In this document: positions 32,839 to 40,547 of the stretch, one piece after another
Position numbering within the stretch: position 1 is the stretch's first letter
Layout of the letters: each line of letters starts with the position of its first letter
Virus record (IMG/VR): IMGVR_UViG_3300019871_000002
Coordinates: 1-55,529 of that record
Source: a virus
Length of the DNA: 55,529 bases
Direction: 5' to 3' (one strand)
Notes under the pieces: generated by a model
The model's input: the letters and a program-made list of their open reading frames with translations, nothing else
Databases searched by the model: none
What the model was told of the DNA's origin: nothing
Made by a program: the position numbers and the translations under genes

Positions 32839-34992
32839 TTACGACTCTTCCGTGTCGGTATTGTTGTCGAAGTCCTGCTTGATCTCCTCGAACATCTCAG
32901 GTCCGAGTTCGATCACGCCGGTGTAGGGCTTGACCTGCGAGAGATCGAGGTCGACGGGCTTCTTGTAGCTGATGGTGATATGCGGGGTGTAGTCATCAAA
33001 CGACCACGTCGCGCCTTCGCAGTTATCCATGATCGACATGTGGCGGTACTGCAATGCGGAGTTCGCTAACGCCATCACGGTCGCCTCACCGAACTGTTCC
33101 ATCACACGCGGTCCACCCGGCTTGATCGTCAGACCACCGTCGTCGTTCTCGCCACCCGACCATGAGTCGCCTGCCTTGAGCCAGTCAACGGGCGACTTGC
33201 TGTAAACGATAGTGACGTGCATATCGTCAAGCGATGTCGTGAACCCCTGCGCCTTGAACCACTTCTTGATGTCGTCTTGGTTCGTGACCATGCGACACAC
33301 ATACAGCGTACGCAGTGTCGAGGTTGCGTCGCCCATGCGAATGCGACCGGCCATGTCGCTGGTCTTACTGCCGCCTTTCGCAGGTGCACCCTTGGGCGTC
33401 GACTTGCTGGCCGGTGTCTTCGATGCGGGTGTGGACTTCGCGGTAGCACCCTTGGGTCCTGCCTTCGCGGGCGCCTTACTTGCATTCGGGTCAGCATTCG
33501 GATTGGTAGGAGCGCTGGGTGTGTTCGGGTTATTGGGATCTGCGACGACAGGAAGACCGGTCTCGGGATCGATCGCAGATGCAACGGGCGCCACAGGTGC
33601 CACGTAGTCCTCGCCGTACTCTTCGATCAAGGCTTCGAGGCCGGGGTAGGTGCCGTCATTGATCAGCTGTGCTTCGCGCGCCTTCTGCAGTACCAGCGGA
33701 GTAATGAGGCCTGCGTTGACATCGGCCGTGAACACCGTTGCCTTCTGAACCGCAATCGCAGCCGACTGCGCATCGTCCATCTGCCATAGCGGGTTCCAGT
33801 CGTACCACATGTCTGGCGGACGAGTTCCCAATGCAGACCGAATGATGACTTCATCGAGATTCTCCATCGCTGGTGTGATCGTCAACGACTGATCGGTTGA
33901 GATACGATCGTAGTAGTTGCGCGTATCGGAGTCGCCAGTTGCAGACATACCAGCAGGGGACTGCCCGAGGAAGCGAGTCGCAGGGATGTCGAATGCGCCA
34001 CAAACAATTAGCAGGTACATCTGAATGATCTGCGGCATCCCTTGGAAGTGTGCCTCGAGTCGATCCCATTCCTCCTCCTTGTCAACGATCAGCATCGAGA
34101 ACACGGACTTGACCATGTTCGCGACTGAGAAGCGTTTCTTCAATCGGTCTTCGTATGCCTGCGTCGTGATGTTCTCAGACAGGCCGGGTATCTTGACGAT
34201 GTCGATCTTCGCTTCCGAGATCAACTGCGCGATCGAACCCGATACCATCTGGGTCGACGTGATGGCATCAGTCACCGACTGCAGTACGGAGTCACCCCAA
34301 CCCATGGCGATATTGATGTCGGGGATCGCCTGACCGATGAACCGAACAACGCGCGACGGGTGCAGTTTGATCTGGCCGCCCGTTTGCAGATTGCCATTGA
34401 CTGCGACGCCCGTGGTGTTGTAGGTCGACTTCGTGTAGTAGGAGGGCTGACCGAAGTAGGGCGACATGATGTCCCAGTCGATCGGGCCTGCCCCTAAGTC
34501 CCACTTCGACACGACATGCAGGAACTTCAAGTCACCCTTCTTGACGTTCTCGACAACGAGCGGCTGGTCGCTGGTGCCTTGATCGACACCCATGATCAGA
34601 GCACCGCCGCCGTATAGGCGACCACGCTGTTGCGCAAGCATCACCTTGCGCTGAATGTTCATGTCCTTCTCGAGGGTTTCGATTGCGGTCAACGCATCGC
34701 CGTCTTCCTGCCATGTGCGCCATTCACGAGTCGCATCATAGGCCGGGATATCGATACCCTTGCGGGTGATCCAGTCGGATCGATAGGCCGCGTCCTGTTG
34801 TTCTTTCGACTGCTGATTGAATTGGTAGAACGTGTTCGCGAGCTTGTCCTTGTCGCCGCCCATACCCGTCATGGCGTTGACCAGACCGTCGGGGATCACG
34901 GCACTCAATGCCTTGATCATCGAGTCGTTGCTGAGGCCTCGCATGGTCGAGGGACGAGCCGCGCGCTGAGCACCTTTGGTTGCAGTCTTCAT
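32839..34992 (-). CDS. Portal protein fused to an Acb1-like 2H phosphoesterase (717 aa)
   Basis: ATG 34992 overlaps the terminase stop (ATGA). Residues 1 to about 480 match the DUF1073-type portal. A low-complexity Pro/Ala/Lys/Ser/Thr linker (about 480-545) leads to a C-terminal domain (about 563-710) with two His-x-Thr motifs: HVT at 592-594 and HIT at 671-673. That pair defines 2H phosphoesterases such as Acb1, which destroys cyclic nucleotides of CBASS anti-phage defence. In related phages DUF1073 portals are annotated as Acb1-family. Whether the domain is active when carried on a portal is the open question. Confidence 0.85.
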   Translation of the reverse strand: MKTATKGAQRAARPSTMRGLSNDSMIKALSAVIPDGLVNAMTGMGGDKDKLANTFYQFNQQSKEQQDAAYRSDWITRKGIDIPAYDATREWRTWQEDGDALTAIETLEKDMNIQRKVMLAQQRGRLYGGGALIMGVDQGTSDQPLVVENVKKGDLKFLHVVSKWDLGAGPIDWDIMSPYFGQPSYYTKSTYNTTGVAVNGNLQTGGQIKLHPSRVVRFIGQAIPDINIAMGWGDSVLQSVTDAITSTQMVSGSIAQLISEAKIDIVKIPGLSENITTQAYEDRLKKRFSVANMVKSVFSMLIVDKEEEWDRLEAHFQGMPQIIQMYLLIVCGAFDIPATRFLGQSPAGMSATGDSDTRNYYDRISTDQSLTITPAMENLDEVIIRSALGTRPPDMWYDWNPLWQMDDAQSAAIAVQKATVFTADVNAGLITPLVLQKAREAQLINDGTYPGLEALIEEYGEDYVAPVAPVASAIDPETGLPVVADPNNPNTPSAPTNPNADPNASKAPAKAGPKGATAKSTPASKTPASKSTPKGAPAKGGSKTSDMAGRIRMGDATSTLRTLYVCRMVTNQDDIKKWFKAQGFTTSLDDMHVTIVYSKSPVDWLKAGDSWSGGENDDGGLTIKPGGPRVMEQFGEATVMALANSALQYRHMSIMDNCEGATWSFDDYTPHITISYKKPVDLDLSQVKPYTGVIELGPEMFEEIKQDFDNNTDTEES

Positions 34993-36494
34993 AATGCGTC
35001 TGCCCACTTCATGGTTGTGTCATAGTTATATTGTTTGCCGATGGTCTTCGCGAACGCACCAGCGCCAGCGTCGACCTGATCCTTGTACTTGCCGGTCGGG
35101 AACACTTCGTGTTCGTCAACGTAGTCTTGGTTCCATTTGGCAACGACCAGCGATATGTTGCCACCCTGCCATTGTGCGGCGTACGGTTCGGCCCTGATCT
35201 CTTTCGCGCCCGTCACCTTGTCGATCTTCACGGTGTAGCCTGCGAGGTTCGCGACTGTGCGCTCCGCAGACTCCTTACCACCAGAGCCCGGCTCCTGTTC
35301 GATCCACGTTTCGAACCTGCCCCATTTCGCTTCGTCAGCCTCGGTCGTCGCCTTGATGTTCTGCTCACGCTCGAGGGCGGACCATTGGCCACGGACGACA
35401 TCGATCACGACCCAATCACCCTGATTGAGCAGCGCGATCAACACACCGCACGTGTAGGCACCACCACCACTGGTGCCCGCCTTGTCCCAATAGCGAATGA
35501 GCTTCTTGATCTCATTGTTGTTCGGTGCGTTGCGCACATACTTGATCTTCGCGACCGGGAACATGCCACCGCCCGACACGATCGGCGACTGCTGGTACAA
35601 CGACTCCCACGACGCAACGGTATAAGACTTCTTGCGTTCGTTCAGGAACGCTTTCGATTTGAACTGCGGGAACAGCGGCTCATGCTCTACCTTGCGCGGG
35701 TCCCATGCGTCATTGCGCAATCCCTCGCGTGGTTCGAGCACGGCCATCGCAGGATACTTTAGCACCACACACTCAGGGAAGTGCTCGATGAAGCGACCCG
35801 TCGGATCGTCAATGTGCCAACGGGTCATGGTGATGATCAGACCGGCCGCATCGTCAAAGCGGCTGAAGTAGTCGTCCATCAGCCAGTTCCACGTCTTATC
35901 GCGGATCGCTTTCGACTGCGCCTGTTCACGACCTTTCAATGGGTCATCGATCACGCCGAGGTCAAGGGACTTACCGTTGACCTGACCGTTGACCGTGACG
36001 TTGCGGAACGATCCCTTCTGCCCAACGAACTCTAACAGAGACGAGTTGCGCTGGTAGGCCGTGTCCTTGGATGCGTTGGTGCTGTTCAGTCTCGTGTCTG
36101 GAAACGTGCGGCGGTACTTGTCGTCATCCATGCGACGTTGCAGGAACGAGTTCGTGCTAACACCCAAGTCATCGGAGAACGATGCATAGATCGTTCGCAG
36201 GTGTGGACTCTTACCTGATGCCCACGACACGAAGTCTTGCAAGCCTCGGGTCTTGCCATGTTGCGGCGGCGCCTCGATCACGAGCTTGGGTCGTTCGCCT
36301 GCGATCAGCTTATTGTAGAACAGCTGGAACTGACGCGCGACTTCCTGAGGCCACCACCCCTTGATCATTGCCGCGTCCATGTACTGCCTGAATGCCCACA
36401 GATTCTCTCGGGCTTCGCAGGCATAGTACTCTTCGAGCAGGTCGATGTCGGACTCCGACCACGACTTGAACTCGTTTGGTGAGTGCTTATTCAT
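34989..36494 (-). CDS. terL: Terminase large subunit (501 aa)
   Basis: Walker A-like APPQHGKT at residues 75-82 and Walker B-like LGVIDDPL near 179-186 define the packaging ATPase. The C-terminal nuclease begins near RYWDKAG (about 327-333), with further acidic residues after it. It pumps DNA into the procapsid through the portal and cuts concatemers. Coupled by ATGA to both the GcrA-like gene upstream and the portal gene downstream. Confidence 0.95.
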   Translation of the reverse strand: MNKHSPNEFKSWSESDIDLLEEYYACEARENLWAFRQYMDAAMIKGWWPQEVARQFQLFYNKLIAGERPKLVIEAPPQHGKTRGLQDFVSWASGKSPHLRTIYASFSDDLGVSTNSFLQRRMDDDKYRRTFPDTRLNSTNASKDTAYQRNSSLLEFVGQKGSFRNVTVNGQVNGKSLDLGVIDDPLKGREQAQSKAIRDKTWNWLMDDYFSRFDDAAGLIITMTRWHIDDPTGRFIEHFPECVVLKYPAMAVLEPREGLRNDAWDPRKVEHEPLFPQFKSKAFLNERKKSYTVASWESLYQQSPIVSGGGMFPVAKIKYVRNAPNNNEIKKLIRYWDKAGTSGGGAYTCGVLIALLNQGDWVVIDVVRGQWSALEREQNIKATTEADEAKWGRFETWIEQEPGSGGKESAERTVANLAGYTVKIDKVTGAKEIRAEPYAAQWQGGNISLVVAKWNQDYVDEHEVFPTGKYKDQVDAGAGAFAKTIGKQYNYDTTMKWADAL

Positions 36495-37276
36495 CGAGCG
36501 GTATCATCCGTGAGCAACAGCGTTGCGCGTCGCCCGGTCAATGGATTGTCGAGACCTACCGACTGATACTGATCGGTCTTGCGGAACGATCGGTTGCGTC
36601 TCACGGTCGGCATGATGCGATAAGCGACTTGCGCATGGCGTACGCAATAGGCACCGACCTCGACATCAGCACCACATACCTCCATGCACTCGATATCGTT
36701 GCTGGTCGGCCACTGACAACACTCGCGACCACATTCAGAGACGGGTCGCGATGTCAGGGGGTGCTGTTCGATCACGCACGGCAGGTAGCCCTTCTTGCGT
36801 TCGACAAGCTTGGGGTCATTGCTGTTGAGCACGCGACGCTGGGGTGCGGGGTGCGATCCACGATCGCTCTCCGATCGCAGGATCACGGGGTCGAGCCCAG
36901 CCGCCGGCTGCTTGCGAGGACGCCCCATGCCCTTGCCTTTGCGCGGCTTCGCTTTCGCGGCGTCGTATGATTTGGGCTTACCATCGCGAAGACCCATGCG
37001 GTATGCCTTACCCAGCACAGAGTTGCGAGTCTTGGGTGCGGGGTTAGCGATCGGGTCAAGTGGGAAGCGTGCGTTGATCGCCTTTGCGATCTCGGAGTAC
37101 GACATCTCAGTCGAGCAGTACTCGACGAGTGCGGCCTTCATCTCAGGAGGCCAACCCTCGTCTGCCTGAGCACCACGACCAATGCCTTTTGATTTCGTCA
37201 TGTTGTTCCTCCCTGCACACCGCTTGCATACGGTATGCCCAAATGTGACTGAACGATCGCAGGTCGCACACTTCAT
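36491..37276 (-). CDS. GcrA-like regulator with N-terminal zinc ribbon (261 aa)
   Basis: The central HTH (about residues 42-97: Trp-Pro-Pro-Glu-Met, SEIAKAINARF, a TRNSVLGKAYRMGL helix) matches the GcrA DNA-binding domain. The C-terminus has the GcrA Cys-x-Trp-Pro (C187-P190), C201, C211 and H214 pattern that binds sigma70. GcrA activates promoters carrying methylated GANTC sites in alphaproteobacteria. Extra features are C3/C6/C17/C20 (zinc ribbon) and a Gly-Arg-Pro-Arg-Lys AT-hook-like patch near 118. An internal ATG at 37201 with a strong SD (GGGAGG) would give a form without the ribbon. Confidence 0.8.
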   Translation of the reverse strand: MKCATCDRSVTFGHTVCKRCAGRNNMTKSKGIGRGAQADEGWPPEMKAALVEYCSTEMSYSEIAKAINARFPLDPIANPAPKTRNSVLGKAYRMGLRDGKPKSYDAAKAKPRKGKGMGRPRKQPAAGLDPVILRSESDRGSHPAPQRRVLNSNDPKLVERKKGYLPCVIEQHPLTSRPVSECGRECCQWPTSNDIECMEVCGADVEVGAYCVRHAQVAYRIMPTVRRNRSFRKTDQYQSVGLDNPLTGRRATLLLTDDTAR

Positions 37277-37563
37277 CAAACGACTCCAGCAAACCGCAAC
37301 AGCACGATCATCATCATGCCACCGAACACGATATAGACCAGCCACGTCAACAGCTGACCCAACCGACCATCGGTCACGATCTTCGAGATACCCCACACTG
37401 AAAGGAGCATGCAGATCGCTAGCACGCCCTCGGTCATGAAGAAACGGATAACGGCTTCGGCTGACATGTCGACGTATCCTTCTGCTCGAGGTTGACGATT
37501 GCCGATCGGACCATGGAACCACCAATAGAGCATTCGCCATTGGTACTTGAACCACTCGATCAT
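37276..37563 (-). CDS. Small membrane protein (95 aa)
   Basis: Two hydrophobic segments (about residues 41-60 and 69-92) after a Trp/Tyr-rich amphipathic N-terminus. ATGA overlap with the upstream gene and TGATG with the GcrA-like gene. Function unknown. Confidence 0.6.
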   Translation of the reverse strand: MIEWFKYQWRMLYWWFHGPIGNRQPRAEGYVDMSAEAVIRFFMTEGVLAICMLLSVWGISKIVTDGRLGQLLTWLVYIVFGGMMMIVLLRFAGVV

Positions 37564-37817
37564 ATCGGTCTCACATTGTTGGCGCGCATCGGTGCGAACC
37601 TCAGCAACGCTTCATCGCTGAACGGTGTGATGTCCGTTCGTCCCGATGTCAGCGACGACCACAGCCTGATCTCCGTGTTATCGAACGTCCAGCATTCACC
37701 AGACCACAACAAGAAGCACACCCAACGCAGATGGTGCTCCGGACCGTAGTCGATCATGGCATATGCCATCGCATCGCCTGCGGGTGTCTCGAGGGGTATC
37801 GGAGGGTTTAGCTGCAT
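37560..37817 (-). CDS. Small hypothetical protein (85 aa)
   Basis: Starts at ATG 37817 or the in-frame GTG 37823; no clear SD for either. Soluble, with a Trp/Leu/Cys-rich central strand region (WVCFLLWSGECW-like) and a polar C-terminus. Its stop overlaps the next start as ATGA. No family recognised. Confidence 0.5.
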   Translation of the reverse strand: MQLNPPIPLETPAGDAMAYAMIDYGPEHHLRWVCFLLWSGECWTFDNTEIRLWSSLTSGRTDITPFSDEALLRFAPMRANNVRPI

Positions 37818-37888
37818 CGCCACATACTGAAACCCACGCAGCCAGTTAAGGCCACGTGGGTACGCAGTACTAAAGAATGTGCTTCGGC

Positions 37889-38359
37889 TTAGGCGCTCGG
37901 GGTCGGGGCCACGATGTTCGCGGTCGGGTCGGCCGGCGCTTGTGCAGCCGCGGTGGCTGCGGAGGCAACGGTCGGCAGGTGGCCCTGCAGTGCAGTAACG
38001 GCACCGGTCAATCCCGGGACGAGACCCTGCAACACCGCCACCTGCGCTTCGATCGCGTCCGAGTCGTCTTCGCCCTGTGCCGCAACCAGGGCATCGATCG
38101 CAGCACCAACGCTGGTCAGACCCGGGACGACCGTGTTGTTCACGGTATCGCCAAGGGCCTGCACAACAGCGTTGAGGTCGTCGGTAGCTTTCGTCATCTT
38201 CATCTCCTGTTGTGCGAGCTCAAGTTCGCCGGCACCCAGTACCGTCACGAGTTGCTTGAGGTCGCGTAGCTGGTCAAGTATTTGCGATATACCGTCTTGA
38301 CCGAACGGGCCGAAAACATTGATCGTGCTATGCACGTGAATCTCAATCGGGGTCGTCAT
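37889..38359 (-). CDS. Helical Ala/Val-rich protein (156 aa)
   Basis: SD GGACC before ATG 38359, overlapping the small terminase end. A short beta N-terminus with IHVHSTIN is followed by a long region of heptad-like helices (about 20-130) and an Ala/Pro/Thr-rich tail. Resembles helical virion accessory proteins (head fibre-like), but similarity is only by pattern. Confidence 0.5.
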   Translation of the reverse strand: MTTPIEIHVHSTINVFGPFGQDGISQILDQLRDLKQLVTVLGAGELELAQQEMKMTKATDDLNAVVQALGDTVNNTVVPGLTSVGAAIDALVAAQGEDDSDAIEAQVAVLQGLVPGLTGAVTALQGHLPTVASAATAAAQAPADPTANIVAPTPSA

Positions 38360-38828
38360 CACCTTGGTCCTTCTGTATCTCGGTGAACTGCGCCTCCTCG
38401 AATGTAGGAAACGCCTGCGGTGCAGGAAGCAAACTAGGAGGCAGCGGCAGACCTCGTTCCTTCAATCGCAACACCAGCTCCTCTTTCGTCGAGTGCTGCA
38501 ATTGCATTGGGCCGCCATCCTTGCCCGTGATCTGGTACGGCAGCAGCTTCTCAAGCAGTCGCATATACGCTACACGCTCAACGATCGCACACCGTTCGAG
38601 GTAGCCGACAAGACCACCCGTCCCATGCTTGAGGCTGGTCTTTGCGTTGCCCACATTCGACGCAGCAAGTATCAGCGCGTCCTTGAGCAGAGTCTTGACC
38701 TTGTTCTCCACACCCTTCTGACGACCAGCACCTTCTGGTCTCGGCTGACCCTTTTGAAAGCGATGCGGCTGCTTCTTCGGGGTCGGCTCAGGATCTTCCT
38801 CAATTCGAATGCGAACACGTGCTGCCAT
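38343..38828 (-). CDS. Terminase small subunit-like protein (161 aa)
   Basis: ATG 38828 with GAGG upstream; a longer ATG start at 38867 has no SD. The N-terminal motif FQKGQPRPEGAGRQKG, with its basic Gly-rich turn followed by helices, matches DUF5681-type small terminase/DNA-binding proteins. It would recognise packaging sites and load TerL. Four genes lie between it and TerL, an unusual separation. Confidence 0.65.
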   Translation of the reverse strand: MAARVRIRIEEDPEPTPKKQPHRFQKGQPRPEGAGRQKGVENKVKTLLKDALILAASNVGNAKTSLKHGTGGLVGYLERCAIVERVAYMRLLEKLLPYQITGKDGGPMQLQHSTKEELVLRLKERGLPLPPSLLPAPQAFPTFEEAQFTEIQKDQGDDDPD

Positions 38829-38896
38829 AACGACCTCAATCGACGTGGGGATCAGGGGCGTCCCCATATGTGCTTTTATGGAGCGTTCCCTGTTTG

Positions 38897-38924
38897 ATAA
38901 TACCCCGTTACTTTAATTGAACGA
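38897..38924 (-). promoter_or_regulatory. Possible promoter before the packaging/head operon
   Basis: On the minus strand a good -10 hexamer (TATTAT, 38897-38902) has a poor -35 (TCGTTC, 38919-38924) with 16-nt spacing. It lies in a 106-bp gap just upstream of the small terminase gene, a natural start for the late operon. A phage regulator (GcrA-like or NusG-like) could compensate for the weak -35; this is a guess. Confidence 0.25.
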
Positions 38925-38934
38925 CCCTCAGGTC

Positions 38935-39189
38935 TCAGTCTTCTCGCGCTCTCGGTACTGCCACAGACTTAGACTGCGGCGGCTTCGAGACCACGTTGGC
39001 CTGCTGCGCGCGACGTTGACGCTCGATCGCGTTCTCTTCATTGATCCGCGTCCACACGTACCACAGCGCTCTCACCCCCAAACATATCGCGAGCACGCAC
39101 AGCGCAATCGCGAACAACGTGATGATTGAGGCCGCCGTATACAGTGTGCCCCAAAACATTTGCTGTGTCGTCATCATGAACGTGTTCAT
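38935..39189 (-). CDS. Small membrane protein (84 aa)
   Basis: ATGA overlap with the upstream gene. One long hydrophobic segment (about residues 13-47) followed by a charged, basic tail, so a single-pass inner-membrane protein with cytoplasmic tail is likely. Function unknown. Confidence 0.6.
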   Translation of the reverse strand: MNTFMMTTQQMFWGTLYTAASIITLFAIALCVLAICLGVRALWYVWTRINEENAIERQRRAQQANVVSKPPQSKSVAVPRARED

Positions 39190-39380
39190 GTCAACACGTC
39201 CTTGTTGCGAATCCCTGCGAGCACTTCCTGTGCTACCGTCAGTCGTTCGAGGTTGGACAGTACTCTCGCACCGACTGACAGGATCTCCAACGGGAATGAA
39301 TTGGGGTCGGCCTTGATCTTGTTCGTGATCTGCACGAGGACATCAAGGTACTGCTGCTCCGTCATCGCCTTGTTCGCCAT
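39186..39380 (-). CDS. Small helical protein (64 aa)
   Basis: SD AAGGGAAA before ATG 39380. Two or three predicted amphipathic helices with regular Leu/Val spacing, possibly a dimerising coil. No family recognised. Lies among small membrane proteins. Confidence 0.55.
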   Translation of the reverse strand: MANKAMTEQQYLDVLVQITNKIKADPNSFPLEILSVGARVLSNLERLTVAQEVLAGIRNKDVLT

Positions 39381-39405
39381 GATATCGTTTCCCTTGCGAA
39401 TTGAT

Positions 39406-39507
39406 TTATTGAAACGGATTAGACTGCGTGAACGTGATCAGGTAGATCTGATACGCACAATACAGGATCAAGCCCCAGCCGACGGTCGCGAGTAGTAGCT
39501 TGATCAT
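39406..39507 (-). CDS. Membrane micropeptide (33 aa)
   Basis: ATG 39507 with SD CAGGAG about 9 nt upstream. Nearly the whole peptide is one hydrophobic helix (residues 3-25) followed by a short polar end. It overlaps the stop of the 17-codon frame before it (ATGA). Confidence 0.55.
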   Translation of the reverse strand: MIKLLLATVGWGLILYCAYQIYLITFTQSNPFQ

Positions 39508-39557
39508 TGCGGCTTCTCCTGCGCTTCCTGATATACGAGACTCGAGGCCGCGATCAT
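39504..39557 (-). CDS. 17-codon coupling ORF
   Basis: A 17-codon frame starts at an ATGA overlap with the 54-aa gene stop and ends at an ATGA overlap with the 33-aa gene start, bridging them exactly. It may be only a translational coupling bridge, since its own codons contain the SD of the next gene. A functional peptide is not claimed. Confidence 0.3.
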   Translation of the reverse strand: MIAASSLVYQEAQEKPQ

Positions 39558-39718
39558 TTCGGCGGCGTCGTCGTACCCTTCACCTTGGCTTCGATTGCGT
39601 CGACGCCTGCTTTTGCCTTTGCCCATATCCACGCGGTCGCGGCCTTGGCCCAGCTTGGCTGCGGAAATTGCCAACCGATCAGCACTCCGACGATTAGCGC
39701 GACTGATAGACTTAGCAT
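39554..39718 (-). CDS. Small membrane-anchored protein (54 aa)
   Basis: N-terminal hydrophobic helix (residues 2-18) then a Trp/Ala/Lys-rich amphipathic segment and a Thr/Pro tail. The start lies 12 nt after the previous stop, with AAAGGG upstream. Single-pass topology likely; function unknown. Confidence 0.55.
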   Translation of the reverse strand: MLSLSVALIVGVLIGWQFPQPSWAKAATAWIWAKAKAGVDAIEAKVKGTTTPPK

Positions 39719-39730
39719 GACGTTGCCCTT

Positions 39731-39925
39731 TCATGTGAACGCCTGATACAAAAAATAGATGACCGACACCGATATGGCACACGACAACGGCGCGCCGATG
39801 ATCAGCAGCCAATTCAGTCTGCGTTCATGGCGTCGGTCATCGCGTGGCTCGAATGTGCCGTGCATCGACTCTTCCATCAGTTGTTTGTGAGACGCTACCG
39901 CAGGGGAGGGCGTTGTCGCCTTCAC
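39731..39925 (-). CDS. Small membrane protein (64 aa)
   Basis: A polar, basic N-terminal 37 residues precede one transmembrane helix (about 38-62) at the very C-terminus, suggesting a tail-anchored topology. The GTG start at 39925 has AGGGGA too close to be ideal; ATG at 39877 or 39865 are alternatives. Function unknown. Confidence 0.5.
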   Translation of the reverse strand: MKATTPSPAVASHKQLMEESMHGTFEPRDDRRHERRLNWLLIIGAPLSCAISVSVIYFLYQAFT

Positions 39926-39935
39926 TCCCCTGCGA

Positions 39936-40547
39936 TTACTTTTGAACGGGTGTCACCTTGTGTCGTTCGATCTCGTAAGGAATTTTGTTCCCCATGAACT
40001 CAAACAACATCTTGATACGCTCGTTCGGTGTGTCCTCAATATACACACCCTTGATATTTTTGAAAGACCCCGAATTGATTTCCACAGTCTCCCCCTCGAC
40101 AAGCTTGCGACGATGGGGGAGCACGATGATGCCCTCCTCGTCCTGCAATCGTTGCAGGTCCTCGATTGCGCCATCGGGTACCTTGTCCCATTTGTCCCCG
40201 GTGCCGATAACACCGACTATACCCCGCGTATTGAGGAGGAACCCACAATCGCGATCACGTGGGATTTGCACGAACAGGTAACCGGGGAACAGGGGAGCGA
40301 GTGTCCATTTCTTGTTGTCGGGCACGTATCGGGCATTGAGCACCCGAAGGCCCTGCTGTTCACAGTTCTTCGCTGCCAGATTTTCCTGTTGGTACTTCGT
40401 GATCGCGCACACCCAATAGGGGAGTCGGACGCGATGTCGCACGGCGCGACGTTTCGACGCCCTCTTGCCCCCCTGATGCTGCACGGCAGGGCGTTGTTTC
40501 GTTCGTTTGTTGGGCGATTGCGTGTCATCGTGCGTTGTCATGCTCAT
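39936..40547 (-). CDS. NusG/RfaH-like transcription factor (203 aa)
   Basis: After a basic 40-residue N-terminal extension comes an NGN domain (about 43-140) with the hallmark LFPGYLFVQ (86-94), then a KOW domain (about 148-178: EGETVEINSGSFKNIKGV). NusG proteins bind RNA polymerase and Spt5-type partners, aid elongation and couple to translation; paralogues such as RfaH and LoaP act on specific operons. A phage copy could drive antitermination across the long late operon that follows. ATGA overlap with the SbcC-like gene. Confidence 0.85.
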   Translation of the reverse strand: MSMTTHDDTQSPNKRTKQRPAVQHQGGKRASKRRAVRHRVRLPYWVCAITKYQQENLAAKNCEQQGLRVLNARYVPDNKKWTLAPLFPGYLFVQIPRDRDCGFLLNTRGIVGVIGTGDKWDKVPDGAIEDLQRLQDEEGIIVLPHRRKLVEGETVEINSGSFKNIKGVYIEDTPNERIKMLFEFMGNKIPYEIERHKVTPVQK

